DNA from: Halobacillus aidingensis | GTDB taxonomy: Bacteria; Bacillota; Bacilli; Bacillales; Halobacillaceae | Length of the DNA stretch: 61,088 nt | Assembly (NCBI RefSeq): GCF_900104185.1 | Contig: NZ_FNIZ01000023.1 | Coordinates: forward strand, 1-61,088 | Reading direction: 5' to 3' | Part shown: in pieces, positions 24,666 to 32,989 of the stretch | How positions within the stretch are numbered: the first letter of the stretch is position 1 | How the letters are laid out: the number at the start of each line of letters is the position of its first letter | Notes under the pieces: generated by a model | Told to the model about the DNA's origin: nothing | Databases searched by the model: none | The model's input: only the letters and a program-made list of their open reading frames with translations | Made by a program: the position numbers and the translations under genes

Positions 24666-25853
24666 TTAATAGCCGGGAATATGCTTTGCGGAGGTCATGC
24701 TTTTATTCATTGCCAGAAACAATAGTGATCCCGAGATAACAAGGAGTGCACTTGTAACGAAAAATACCATAGAAAAGCCATAAAACCCTGCAATCATTCC
24801 GCCCATTGACGGACCGATGATATTCCCAAGGAAACGGATACTCGTGTTGTAACCTAATACCTCACCTTGCATAGCAACTGGAGCCTCTTGTCGGATGTAA
24901 GCGGTCCGGACAGGAATAATACCACCGATGGATACGCCTAATAGAAAGCGGAGAACAACCAGCTGCCAGATATTCGTAACGAAGGCAGCGGGGAGGTAAA
25001 CGATTCCTGCCATGAACAAAAGGAATACGAGAATCTTCACATAACCGATTCGATCGGCGATTTTCCCCCATTGTTTGGCCATCATTAAGTTCCCGAGCCC
25101 TGCAGCTGAGAAGGCGATTCCTGAGAACAAGGCTAAATTTTCTGGCCCGTGTAAATCACCAACGAATAATGAAAGAATCGGTTGAATACTGAAATGGGCA
25201 ATTTGGACAAATAAAGAAACAATCATAACCATTAATAACACAGGGTGCTTGAAAATATGCGCAAGAACCTCTCTGGATTGATAGCTTGTTTTTTCATGGT
25301 CTCCTTCTTTTTTAATACGCTGTTCATGAATGCCAAAGTAAACTATAAGAGCAGACAGAGCGACTGTGATGGATACATATTGAAAAGTGGTCGCATAGCC
25401 AATGGAATCAGCAATCCAACCTCCGAGCAACGGCCCCATTAAACTTCCGGTAATGCTTCCTGTCTGCAATGAACCTAGAACTTGACCGGCGATATTTTTA
25501 GGCGTTTGGGTAGAAATCAATGCTTGTGACATGGGGATAAATCCCGTGAAGATGCCCATGAATAAACGGAGAAGAAAAAGCTGCCACACGGATGTGACGA
25601 ATCCCATAAGAAATACGGAGAGCGCGAGCCCTGTAGCAGAGATAATTAAAATGTTCTTTCTTCCATATTTATCTCCAATTTTCCCCCAGATTGGGGAACA
25701 TAGAAAAGCGGACACGAACGTAATGCCGAAAACCCATCCAGACCAGGTCTGGACATAGGCCTCTGTATAATTTCCGAGTTCTTCGATATATAAAGATAAA
25801 AACGGCAGGACCATTGTAATACTTCCGGCTATAAAGAAATTGGCAAACCACAT
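24666..25853 (-). CDS. MFS multidrug-type transporter
   Basis: A 12-helix MFS permease of at least 395 residues. Motif A (GKIGDKYGRKNILI) is after helix 2, a second copy (GKIADRIGYVKIL) sits in the C-terminal half, and antiporter motif C is seen as TGSLMGPLLGGWIAD. The family usually starts with about 10 residues before LWIMWFANFF; here the frame stays open upstream (T-N-E-S-R-A-K-R-N-L-W-I) without ATG, GTG or TTG, and GAAGGG lies just before ATT/ATC codons at 25898-25893. Translation may therefore begin at a rare ATT or ATC. The substrate is unknown. Confidence 0.8.
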   Translation of the reverse strand: MWFANFFIAGSITMVLPFLSLYIEELGNYTEAYVQTWSGWVFGITFVSAFLCSPIWGKIGDKYGRKNILIISATGLALSVFLMGFVTSVWQLFLLRLFMGIFTGFIPMSQALISTQTPKNIAGQVLGSLQTGSITGSLMGPLLGGWIADSIGYATTFQYVSITVALSALIVYFGIHEQRIKKEGDHEKTSYQSREVLAHIFKHPVLLMVMIVSLFVQIAHFSIQPILSLFVGDLHGPENLALFSGIAFSAAGLGNLMMAKQWGKIADRIGYVKILVFLLFMAGIVYLPAAFVTNIWQLVVLRFLLGVSIGGIIPVRTAYIRQEAPVAMQGEVLGYNTSIRFLGNIIGPSMGGMIAGFYGFSMVFFVTSALLVISGSLLFLAMNKSMTSAKHIPGY

Positions 25854-26045
25854 GATCCACAGGTTCCGTTTCGCCCGAGATTCGTTAGTAAGGATAATAT
25901 CCCTTCTTCCTATTTATTTCGACACCCTAAATACATAACATAATTCTTAAAAAAGGGGAACCGTAAACGACCTAATTCCAGCAACTTTTTTACATTTATA
26001 AGTTTCTTATTGATAAGGAAGGGAATTCCATTTATATTGTCGGGT

Positions 26046-26107
26046 TGTTAACGGTTGCAAAACATGTATATACAAATTATAATCATAATTAATTGATGTA
26101 TATACAA
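26046..26107 (+). promoter_or_regulatory. Trehalose operon control region: cre, promoter, two TreR operators
   Basis: A promoter TTGCAA (26055-26060), 17-base spacer, TATAAT (26078-26083). Operator 1, ATGTATATACAA (26064-26075), lies in the spacer; operator 2, the same 12 bases (26096-26107), lies just after the predicted start. Both match the TreR operator core TTGTATATACAA of Bacillus at all but one base. A cre-like TGTTAACGGTTGCA (26046-26059; two mismatches) overlaps the -35. The layout predicts TreR repression relieved by trehalose-6-phosphate plus CcpA repression. Confidence 0.8.
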
Positions 26108-26149
26108 GTTATAAGAGCTTCATTGAAAGCGTTTGAGGAGGAGAAACAT

Positions 26150-26638
26150 ATGTTTAAGAAATTGTTTGGAAATAAAGAGACAGAATTGAAAGTGGCTTCA
26201 CCATTAACTGGAAAGAAGGTGGCATTGGAGGAAGTGCCGGATCCTGTGTTTTCTCAGAAAATGATGGGTGAAGGAATTGCAGTGGAACCAAAAGACGGTG
26301 AAGTACTTAGCCCTGTAGAAGGTACAATTGTTCAATTGTTCCCAACGAAGCATGCGGTAGGCTTGGAAACGAAAAGTGGTGCAGAAATTCTAATCCATAT
26401 TGGTCTTGAAACCGTTGCAATGGAGGGAGAAGGCTTTGAAGCTTTTGTGTCTCAAGGGGACAAGGTGAAAGTAGGAGACAAATTGATTTCCTTCGACTTG
26501 GATCTCGTGAAAGAAAAGGCGAAGAGTACAGTAACACCAATCATTGTCACAAACAGCGATGATTTTGATACGCAGGTAGCTGAAGAAGTTGAATTGATCG
26601 CCGGTTCTACACCATTAATGACTGTGAATAAAAAGTAA
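26150..26638 (+). CDS. PTS glucose-type EIIA protein
   Basis: A 162-residue free-standing EIIA of the glucose family (Crr-like) that passes phosphate from HPr to the EIIB domain of the trehalose permease. The active His83 is in ILIHIGLETVAMEGEGF, with the partner His68 in PTKHAVGLET; VFSQKMMGEGIAVEP and the beta-sandwich GDKVKVGDKLISFDLDLV fit the family. I start at MFKKLFG, preceded by GAGGAGGAG; the longer frame runs through the TreR operator. It is the first gene of the trehalose operon, supplying the EIIA that TreP lacks. Confidence 0.9.
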   Translation: MFKKLFGNKETELKVASPLTGKKVALEEVPDPVFSQKMMGEGIAVEPKDGEVLSPVEGTIVQLFPTKHAVGLETKSGAEILIHIGLETVAMEGEGFEAFVSQGDKVKVGDKLISFDLDLVKEKAKSTVTPIIVTNSDDFDTQVAEEVELIAGSTPLMTVNKK

Positions 26639-26662
26639 AAAACACATCGGGAGGTAGGGAAA

Positions 26663-28072
26663 ATGAACCATAAAAAACAGGCCGAACAGATTTTAGAAGC
26701 GATCGGCGGGAAGGAAAACTTGTCTGCTGCAACCCACTGTGTCACACGTCTTCGTTTGGCGTTACATGATGAAGGCATTGTCGATCAGGAAAAACTGAAC
26801 AATATTGATGCTGTGAAAGGATCTTTTTCAACAAACGGTCAGTTTCAAATCGTCGTCGGACAGGGGACTGTTGATAAAGTTTATAAAGAGTTTGTAGCTC
26901 TTGCCGGTGTTGGAGAATCTTCTAAAGAAGAGGTGAAAGAGGCTTCCAAGGGGAATATGAATCCTCTTCAACGAGCAATCAAAACACTTGCCGATATTTT
27001 CATTCCGATTCTACCAGCGATCGTAACCGCTGGTTTGCTGCTTGGTATCAATAATATCTTGACTGCGGAAGGAATCTTCTGGGACAAACAGTCCATTATT
27101 GATGTGTATCCACAGTGGTCAGGAATAGCGAACATGATCATCATCATAGCCAATACTGCCTTCGTGTTCTTACCCGGGCTCATTGGTTGGTCCGCGGTTA
27201 AAAAGTTCGGTGGTAGTCCAATTTTAGGTATTGTCATAGGTCTTGTGCTTGTACACCCTGACCTATTGAATGCCTGGTCTTACGGGGATGCCGTAGCTGA
27301 AGGATCTGTACCAACATGGGACTTATTCGGATTAACCGTTGAGAAAATCGGTTACCAGGGACAAGTCCTGCCAGTCCTTGTTGCGTCTTATTTGTTGACT
27401 AAGATCGAACTATTCTTACGTAACCGTATCCCTGATAACATTCAGTTGTTATTCGTCGGACCGATTTCCTTGTTAGTGACAGGTTTCTTGACGTTCATCA
27501 TCATTGGACCAATTACATTTGCAATCGGTAACTGGATTACAGACGGCCTTGTCGCTACCTTTGATACATTCGCTTGGTTAGGCGGTCTTATTTACGGTGG
27601 TCTATACGGTGTACTCGTCATTACAGGAATGCACCATACGTTCCTTGCCGTTGATATTCAGCTAGTTGGCAGCACGGGAACAACGTTCTTGTGGCCGATG
27701 CTTGCTCTATCCAACATCGCTCAAGGTTCTGCCGCATTCGCTATCTGGTTAGCTTCAAAAGATGATAAGCTCAAAGGTTTGAGTGTATCTTCTGGTATTT
27801 CTGCATGGCTCGGGATTACAGAACCAGCTTTATTTGGAGTGAACCTGCGCTTTAAGTATCCATTCATTATTGCCATCACCTCTTCCGCTCTTGCCGGCCT
27901 TTATATCTCAGCACAAGGTGTATTGGCAAGTTCCATCGGAGTCGGTGGTGTGCCGGGGATCTTCTCGATCGTTGCGGAGTACTGGCTAGACTTTGCTATC
28001 GGTATGGTCATCGTCATTGTCCTGCCGCTAGTAGGAACGTATCTCTATGCGAAGCGTAAAAAAGACGTATAA
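26663..28072 (+). CDS. treP: PTS trehalose-specific EIIBC component
   Basis: A 469-residue membrane permease that imports trehalose with phosphorylation to trehalose-6-phosphate. The EIIB domain (about 1-85) carries the phospho-Cys26 in SAATHCVTRLRLAL and FQIVVGQGTVDKVY. The EIIC domain (about 105-465) has about ten helices, including FIPILPAIVTAGLLLGINN, the family loop GMHHTFLAVDIQL and GITEPALFGVNLRFKYPF. No EIIA domain is attached. A GGGAGGTAGGG site precedes the ATG, 24 bases after the EIIA gene. Confidence 0.92.
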   Translation: MNHKKQAEQILEAIGGKENLSAATHCVTRLRLALHDEGIVDQEKLNNIDAVKGSFSTNGQFQIVVGQGTVDKVYKEFVALAGVGESSKEEVKEASKGNMNPLQRAIKTLADIFIPILPAIVTAGLLLGINNILTAEGIFWDKQSIIDVYPQWSGIANMIIIIANTAFVFLPGLIGWSAVKKFGGSPILGIVIGLVLVHPDLLNAWSYGDAVAEGSVPTWDLFGLTVEKIGYQGQVLPVLVASYLLTKIELFLRNRIPDNIQLLFVGPISLLVTGFLTFIIIGPITFAIGNWITDGLVATFDTFAWLGGLIYGGLYGVLVITGMHHTFLAVDIQLVGSTGTTFLWPMLALSNIAQGSAAFAIWLASKDDKLKGLSVSSGISAWLGITEPALFGVNLRFKYPFIIAITSSALAGLYISAQGVLASSIGVGGVPGIFSIVAEYWLDFAIGMVIVIVLPLVGTYLYAKRKKDV

Positions 28073-28096
28073 AAATTAAAAAACGGTGGTGCTACA

Positions 28097-29779
28097 ATGA
28101 TTGAACAACCTTGGTGGAAAAAAGCTGTCGTTTATCAAATTTATCCGAAAAGTTTCAATGACACGACAGGGAACGGTGTCGGTGATATCCAGGGAATTAT
28201 TGAGAAACTGGATTACTTGAATAAACTCGGGGTCGACGTCCTTTGGCTGACCCCGATGTACAAGTCTCCACAAAATGATAATGGATATGACATTAGTGAT
28301 TATTACGATATCCATGATGAATTCGGGACGATGCAGGATTTCGAAACACTGCTTGAAGAAACGCATAAGCGTGGCATGAAACTGATTATGGACATCGTCG
28401 TCAACCACACCTCAACGGATCATCAATGGTTTCAGGAGGCCAAAAAGTCGAAAGATAATCCGTATCGTGATTATTACATTTGGCGTGACCCTGTGAATGG
28501 GGAGGAGCCGACGAATTGGCAGTCTAAATTTGGAGGCAATGCCTGGGAGTATGATGAAAAAACAGGCCAGTATTACTTGCACTTGTTCGATGTCACTCAG
28601 GCCGATTTGAACTGGGAAAATGAACAGATGCGTGAAGATATCTATGAAATGATGCGCTTCTGGGGGGAAAAAGGGGTGGATGGCTTCCGTCTGGATGTCA
28701 TCAACTTGATCTCGAAAAACCAGGAGTTCCCTAACGATGATGGAAGTGTTGCCCCTGGTGACGGGCGGAAATTTTATACGGATGGACCTCGGGTGCATGA
28801 ATTCATGCAGGAAATGAACCGTGAAGTTTTCAAACCTTATGATCTTATGACCGTTGGAGAAATGTCTTCGACGAGCATTGAACATTGCGTCAAATACACG
28901 GCTCCAGATCGTGATGAGCTGAGTATGACGTTCAGCTTTCACCATTTGAAAGTGGACTATCCGAACGGTGAAAAATGGACAGTCGCTGATTTTGATTTTC
29001 ATGAGTTGAAGCAGATCCTTTCAAGGTGGCAGCGCGAAATGAATGCAGGAAATGGCTGGAATGCTTTGTTCTGGTGTAACCACGACCAGCCCCGCGTATT
29101 GTCAAGGTTTGGGGACGATGAAAACTATCCGGTAGAGTCCGGGAAAATGCTTGCAACGACCATTCACATGATGCAGGGAACGCCATACATTTACCAGGGT
29201 GAAGAATTCGGAATGACAAACCCTAAATTCGCAAGCATTGACCGTTACCGTGATGTCGAGTCCCTGAATATGCATGAAGAGTTAAAAGCAAAAGGTGTCA
29301 GTGAGGAAGGAATCATAGAGATTTTAAAACAGAAGTCTCGTGACAATTCTCGTACTCCTGTACAATGGAATAGAGAAGAAAATGCCGGCTTTACTGAAGG
29401 AACCCCTTGGATTGATGTCGCGGATAATTACAAAGAAATCAATGCAGAAGTGGTGATGAACAAAGAGAACTCCATTTTCAACCACTATCAAAAATTGATC
29501 GAACTGCGTAAATCTCACGACATCATAACCCATGGAGATTATCGTTTGTTGGTACCAAACCATAATCAGGTCTTCGCTTATCTTCGTGAATGGAATGGGG
29601 AACAGTTGCTTGTTGTGAATAACTTCTATGGTGAAGATACGACGTTCACATTACCAGAAGATGTTCAGGTATCTGGTGAGGCTGACATTCTTCTAAGCAA
29701 CTATGAAGATTCAGCAAAGGATTACCGTGAAATCAGCCTTCGCCCATACGAGTCGGTCGTTTATCATCTTACCGATTAA
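28097..29779 (+). CDS. treA: Alpha,alpha-phosphotrehalase (GH13)
   Basis: A 560-residue cytoplasmic GH13 enzyme splitting trehalose-6-phosphate into glucose and glucose-6-phosphate. Catalytic residues by motif: nucleophile Asp200 (DGFRLDVINLI), acid Glu255 (MTVGEMSST) and Asp330 (CNHDQPR). Also present are LWLTPMYKSPQNDNGYDISDYY and MDIVVNHTS. Oligo-1,6-glucosidases are close relatives, but the operon context (TreP, TreR) decides for phosphotrehalase. It lies 24 bases after treP, with GGTGGT upstream of the ATG. Confidence 0.93.
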   Translation: MIEQPWWKKAVVYQIYPKSFNDTTGNGVGDIQGIIEKLDYLNKLGVDVLWLTPMYKSPQNDNGYDISDYYDIHDEFGTMQDFETLLEETHKRGMKLIMDIVVNHTSTDHQWFQEAKKSKDNPYRDYYIWRDPVNGEEPTNWQSKFGGNAWEYDEKTGQYYLHLFDVTQADLNWENEQMREDIYEMMRFWGEKGVDGFRLDVINLISKNQEFPNDDGSVAPGDGRKFYTDGPRVHEFMQEMNREVFKPYDLMTVGEMSSTSIEHCVKYTAPDRDELSMTFSFHHLKVDYPNGEKWTVADFDFHELKQILSRWQREMNAGNGWNALFWCNHDQPRVLSRFGDDENYPVESGKMLATTIHMMQGTPYIYQGEEFGMTNPKFASIDRYRDVESLNMHEELKAKGVSEEGIIEILKQKSRDNSRTPVQWNREENAGFTEGTPWIDVADNYKEINAEVVMNKENSIFNHYQKLIELRKSHDIITHGDYRLLVPNHNQVFAYLREWNGEQLLVVNNFYGEDTTFTLPEDVQVSGEADILLSNYEDSAKDYREISLRPYESVVYHLTD

Positions 29780-29797
29780 CAGGTGAGGGGGCATAGA

Positions 29798-30511
29798 ATG
29801 AAAAATAAATATGTCGAGATTTATCATAAACTCGTCAAAGACATACAAAAGGGAGAGTACGCCGCAGGTGGTACTCTCCCTTCTGAACATGATTTGTGTG
29901 CACGATTTGAGACATCAAGAGAGACGATACGTAAAGCTTTAACCCTGCTTTCCCAGAATGGTTACATTCAAAAAGTACGCGGGAAAGGTTCTGTGGTGCT
30001 GGACCGGGATAAATTCGAGTTTCCGGTATCAGGTTTGACGAGCTTCAAGGAACTCTCGGAACGATTGGGCCAAAGTTTTCAAACACATGTCCATGAACTG
30101 ACTCTTGTCAAAGAGGCGGAAGTCTGCCGTCAGCTCAACTGCCAGGAAGGTTCTCACTTATGGAAGGTCGTACGATCAAGAGAAATTGGCGGTGAACGAA
30201 TCATTTTAGATAAAGATTTTTTGAGGCAGGATCTTGTCCATGACCTGACAAAAGATATTGCCGAAACTTCTCTTTATCACTATATCGAAAATGAACTCGG
30301 ACTTGATATCAGCTTTGCGAAAAAGGAAATTGTTGTTGAACCGGTGACGGTTGAAGATGAAGAATTTCTGGATTTGAATGGACATGATCAAGTCGTGGTG
30401 ATTCGCAGTTATGTCTATTTAGGAGATACGACAGCCTTTCAATTCACAGAATCCAGACACAGACCGGATAAATTTCAATTCGTCGATTTTGCGCGGAGAA
30501 CAAAGGTATAA
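29798..30511 (+). CDS. treR: Trehalose operon repressor, GntR family
   Basis: A 237-residue GntR/HutC-type repressor. The winged helix (about 1-72) shows YVEIYHKLVKDIQKGEY, LPSEHDLCARFETSRETIRKAL and GYIQKVRGKGSVV; the effector domain (UTRA fold, about 90-235) is of the type that binds sugar phosphates, here presumably trehalose-6-phosphate. The ATG after GGTGAGGGGG is taken as start. As last gene of the operon it is autoregulated through the two operators upstream of the EIIA gene. Confidence 0.9.
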   Translation: MKNKYVEIYHKLVKDIQKGEYAAGGTLPSEHDLCARFETSRETIRKALTLLSQNGYIQKVRGKGSVVLDRDKFEFPVSGLTSFKELSERLGQSFQTHVHELTLVKEAEVCRQLNCQEGSHLWKVVRSREIGGERIILDKDFLRQDLVHDLTKDIAETSLYHYIENELGLDISFAKKEIVVEPVTVEDEEFLDLNGHDQVVVIRSYVYLGDTTAFQFTESRHRPDKFQFVDFARRTKV

Positions 30512-30515
30512 TGTG

Positions 30516-30550
30516 AAGAGGAACCACTTTTTGGTTCCTCTTTGTTTTTT
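30516..30550 (+). terminator. Terminator of the trehalose operon
   Basis: Stem AAGAGGAACCA / TGGTTCCTCTT with a 5-base T-rich loop, followed by TGTTTTTT. Confidence 0.85.
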
Positions 30551-30594
30551 AACCTATACACGTTAGAATAAGAATATCGACTAGTAAGGACGAG

Positions 30595-31113
30595 GTGGAC
30601 AAATTGTTCGTAATCGGAGCAACAAAAAAGTTACAAAACGAAATTGATCAACCGATTGAAAATGTAGAAGAATACCAGAATGTACCAGAGATTTACCAAT
30701 GGCATGCGAATGTTGTTACCATTAATCGAAGGAAATGTCTTCTCTTAATGAATAATGCAACAGGATTGAACTTGACATTGTTTGGCTTAAGAAAGCAGCA
30801 ATTCCAACATCTCGACAGTGTCATTAAAGGTTCCCTAAAGCAATTGTTTCAACTGTTAGGGGTAGAGAAAAAGGTCGCTGATCAAATGTTAGACGCGGCT
30901 GATGAAATCGTTTATACGAAAACGAAGAGCCGGAAGGTACTTGGTATGCTGAACGAGATTAAATTTTTCTCTGAAGATATGGCAGCAGGTAAAGCGTACG
31001 AAGATATAGATGCTGCTGAAATTAATCAATTTAATAATAAAGAACTTGTATTTTCTAATTTGGAACACATCAAGACTTATAAAGAATTTATTCATTACTT
31101 TGAACAGCAGTAG
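30595..31113 (+). CDS. DUF6933-like protein
   Basis: A 172-residue soluble protein resembling the DUF6933 group, whose function is unknown. It contains LFVIGATKKLQNEI at the start and WHANVVTINRRKCLLLMNNATGLNLTLFGL, a strand-rich core typical of that group, then a helical C-terminal half. Start: GTG with AAGGA 5 bases upstream, or TTG three codons later with GAGGTGG; the first is given. Flanked by terminators, it is monocistronic. The terminator stem overlaps the last codons. No catalytic motif is evident. Confidence 0.65.
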   Translation: MDKLFVIGATKKLQNEIDQPIENVEEYQNVPEIYQWHANVVTINRRKCLLLMNNATGLNLTLFGLRKQQFQHLDSVIKGSLKQLFQLLGVEKKVADQMLDAADEIVYTKTKSRKVLGMLNEIKFFSEDMAAGKAYEDIDAAEINQFNNKELVFSNLEHIKTYKEFIHYFEQQ

Positions 31114-31140
31114 TGCCTAGTCACTGCTGCTGTTTTTCTT
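31104..31140 (+). terminator. Terminator overlapping the stop codon
   Basis: Stem ACAGCAGTAGTG / CACTGCTGCTGT, loop CCTAGT, followed by TTTTCTT. The left arm contains the last codons and the TAG of the upstream gene. Confidence 0.75.
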
Positions 31141-31228
31141 TATCGTTGTTCACGAATTTGAATACGTATCCTTTATGAAGGATTTTATTGCTTAGGTGGA
31201 TAATAATAATAAAGGGTTATGTTTCTTT

Positions 31229-31246
31229 TATACACATGAGGGTATA
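31229..31246 (+). promoter_or_regulatory. Imperfect dyad upstream of the persulfide dioxygenase gene
   Basis: TATACACATGAGGGTATA has TATAC / GTATA outer arms. CsoR-family (including CstR) operators combine a GGGTAT half with its mirror; only one half is good here, so a sulfur-responsive operator is merely possible. Confidence 0.25.
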
Positions 31247-31283
31247 TTACATAACAAGGATTTCATAAATGGAGGGTTATTGA

Positions 31284-32693
31284 ATGTTTTTTAAATCTTA
31301 TTTTGATGAAGAGTTAGCGCAAATGTCTTACATGATTGGCTGCCAAAAGACAGGGGAAGCCATGGTCGTTGACCCTGCCCGGGATTTATCTCCTTATTAT
31401 GAAACAGCCAAAAAGGAAGGGTTTCACCTGGCTGCAGCTGCCGAAACCCATATCCACGCAGACTTCCTTTCAGGTGCGAGAGAACTGGCTAACGCCGAAA
31501 AGGATTTGAAATTGTATCTATCCGATGAAGGTGATGACGATTGGAAGTATCAATACCTTAATGAAATCAATCACGAACTTGTGAAAGATGGCGATGAAAT
31601 TTATGTAGGGAATGTGAGACTTGATGTTATTCACACCCCTGGCCATACCCCTGAAAGCCTTTCTTTCTTATTGACTGACGAAGGGGGAGGTTCATCGGTA
31701 CCTATGGGAATATTTACAGGGGACTTTGTCTTCGTTGGTGACGTAGGGCGTCCGGATTTGCTCGAGAAATCTGCCGGAGCCGAGGGCACAGCAAGCAAAG
31801 GTGCTGCGGATATGTATCAATCCGTCCAGCGCTTCAAAGAACTGCCTGATTACGTGCAAGTATGGCCGGGGCACGGGGCAGGTAGTGCCTGCGGGAAATC
31901 ATTAGGAGCCGTCCCTTCTTCAACTGTAGGTTATGAAAAAGAGAACAACTGGGCTTTAAATCACACAGATGAAAAAGCATTCACAGAAGAATTGCTGGAT
32001 GGACAACCAGAACCGCCTAAGTATTTCTCCATGATGAAAAAGCTGAATAAAGAAGGCCCGTCTCTTGAAAAGGAAAGAGATGTGGAGGGAATTTCCGTGT
32101 CTGATGTGGGGAGCTACATGTCTGATGAGTATATGGTTGTGGACACAAGACCATCATCTGAGTTCTCAAACGGTCATTTAAAAGGGACAATCAACATTCC
32201 TTATAATCGTTCATTTACAAATTGGGCAGGCTGGCTGATTGAATATGATCAAAAGATCGTAGTCGTCGCATCCAAAGAAACCATTCCAGCGATTAAGCGT
32301 TCCTTAGAATCTATCGGTTTGGATGATCTAGTCGGTTATGTGGATGAATCAGAAATCAATGGCTATGGTGGATTAGAAACGTATGCAAGCATTACAGCAG
32401 AAGAACTCGAGAACAAATTCAGAGGACACGAAGATTATGTCATCATTGATGTAAGAAATGATAGCGAATGGGATGATAATCACATCGAAGAAGCCCAGCA
32501 CATCATGCTTGGGAAGTTAAAAGAAAGCATCAAGGACGTACCTGACGATAAAACACCGATTGTTCATTGTCAGTCAGGCATGAGATCAGCGATTGCTGCA
32601 AGTTTACTGCAGGCTTTTGGTTATAAGGATGTTTTGAACTTGAAAGGTGGATTTTCAGCCTGGAAAGAGCATAAAGAAAAAGTGAACTCTTAA
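31284..32693 (+). CDS. cstB: CstB-like persulfide dioxygenase with two rhodanese domains
   Basis: A 469-residue sulfide-detoxification enzyme. Residues 1 to about 245 are a metallo-beta-lactamase-fold persulfide dioxygenase: ETHIHADFLSGAREL, IHTPGHTPESLSF, FTGDFVFVGDVGRPDLL and VWPGHGAGSACGK supply the iron ligands. A first rhodanese domain (about 265-360) lacks the active Cys (VVVASKE at that place), and the C-terminal rhodanese (about 370-465) keeps it (IVHCQSGMRSAIAA). This dioxygenase / pseudo-rhodanese / rhodanese order is that of S. aureus CstB, which turns persulfides to thiosulfate. The start follows GGAGGGTT. No cstA or sqr gene is adjacent. Confidence 0.88.
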   Translation: MFFKSYFDEELAQMSYMIGCQKTGEAMVVDPARDLSPYYETAKKEGFHLAAAAETHIHADFLSGARELANAEKDLKLYLSDEGDDDWKYQYLNEINHELVKDGDEIYVGNVRLDVIHTPGHTPESLSFLLTDEGGGSSVPMGIFTGDFVFVGDVGRPDLLEKSAGAEGTASKGAADMYQSVQRFKELPDYVQVWPGHGAGSACGKSLGAVPSSTVGYEKENNWALNHTDEKAFTEELLDGQPEPPKYFSMMKKLNKEGPSLEKERDVEGISVSDVGSYMSDEYMVVDTRPSSEFSNGHLKGTINIPYNRSFTNWAGWLIEYDQKIVVVASKETIPAIKRSLESIGLDDLVGYVDESEINGYGGLETYASITAEELENKFRGHEDYVIIDVRNDSEWDDNHIEEAQHIMLGKLKESIKDVPDDKTPIVHCQSGMRSAIAASLLQAFGYKDVLNLKGGFSAWKEHKEKVNS

Positions 32694-32700
32694 TTACTCA

Positions 32701-32733
32701 AAAGCCTGCCCTGTTATCAGGGCAGGCTTTTTT
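32701..32733 (+). terminator. Terminator of the cstB-like gene
   Basis: Stem AAAGCCTGCCCTG / CAGGGCAGGCTTT with a 4-base loop and a T6 run. Confidence 0.9.
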
Positions 32734-32739
32734 GTGCAA

Positions 32740-32770
32740 AAAAAAAGACCTCTACCATAAAGATAGAGGC
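32740..32770 (-). terminator. Terminator of the RNPP receptor-propeptide unit
   Basis: Stem GCCTCTA / TAGAGGT (minus-strand reading) with a 9-base loop, then a run of nine T. A second inverted repeat, GTGTTAATT / AATTAACAC at 32802-32831, precedes it in the transcript. Confidence 0.8.
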
Positions 32771-32866
32771 AAAAGTTTGTATAGGTATAGGATTAGGGGA
32801 GGTGTTAATTATATAAAAATTGAATTAACACACAAAATTAAAAACTTAAATCAATATTGCAGAAAA

Positions 32867-32989
32867 TTAAATTTGATCCACAACTAGTGGTCGAGGATGA
32901 GCTTCATCTGCAGTATTAGTATAATTAATATCCGCAGTTAATGATAAAACAACCCCTAGTATAGCAAGTAAGCCTACTAGTTTTTTCAT
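32867..32989 (-). CDS. Exported propeptide, candidate signal for the adjacent RNPP receptor
   Basis: A 40-residue precursor. MKKLVGLLAILGVVLSLTA is a Sec signal peptide, followed by a short polar stretch and the C-terminal segment EAHPRPLVVDQI. Size, export signal and position match the PapR/NprX precursors of RNPP receptors, whose last residues are cut to a 5-8 residue signal that is re-imported by an oligopeptide permease. Its ATG overlaps the receptor TGA (ATGA), and AGGAGG lies 9 bases upstream inside the receptor's last codons, so the two are translationally coupled. The mature peptide cannot be fixed from sequence. At this length it is easily missed by gene callers. Confidence 0.82.
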   Translation of the reverse strand: MKKLVGLLAILGVVLSLTADINYTNTADEAHPRPLVVDQI

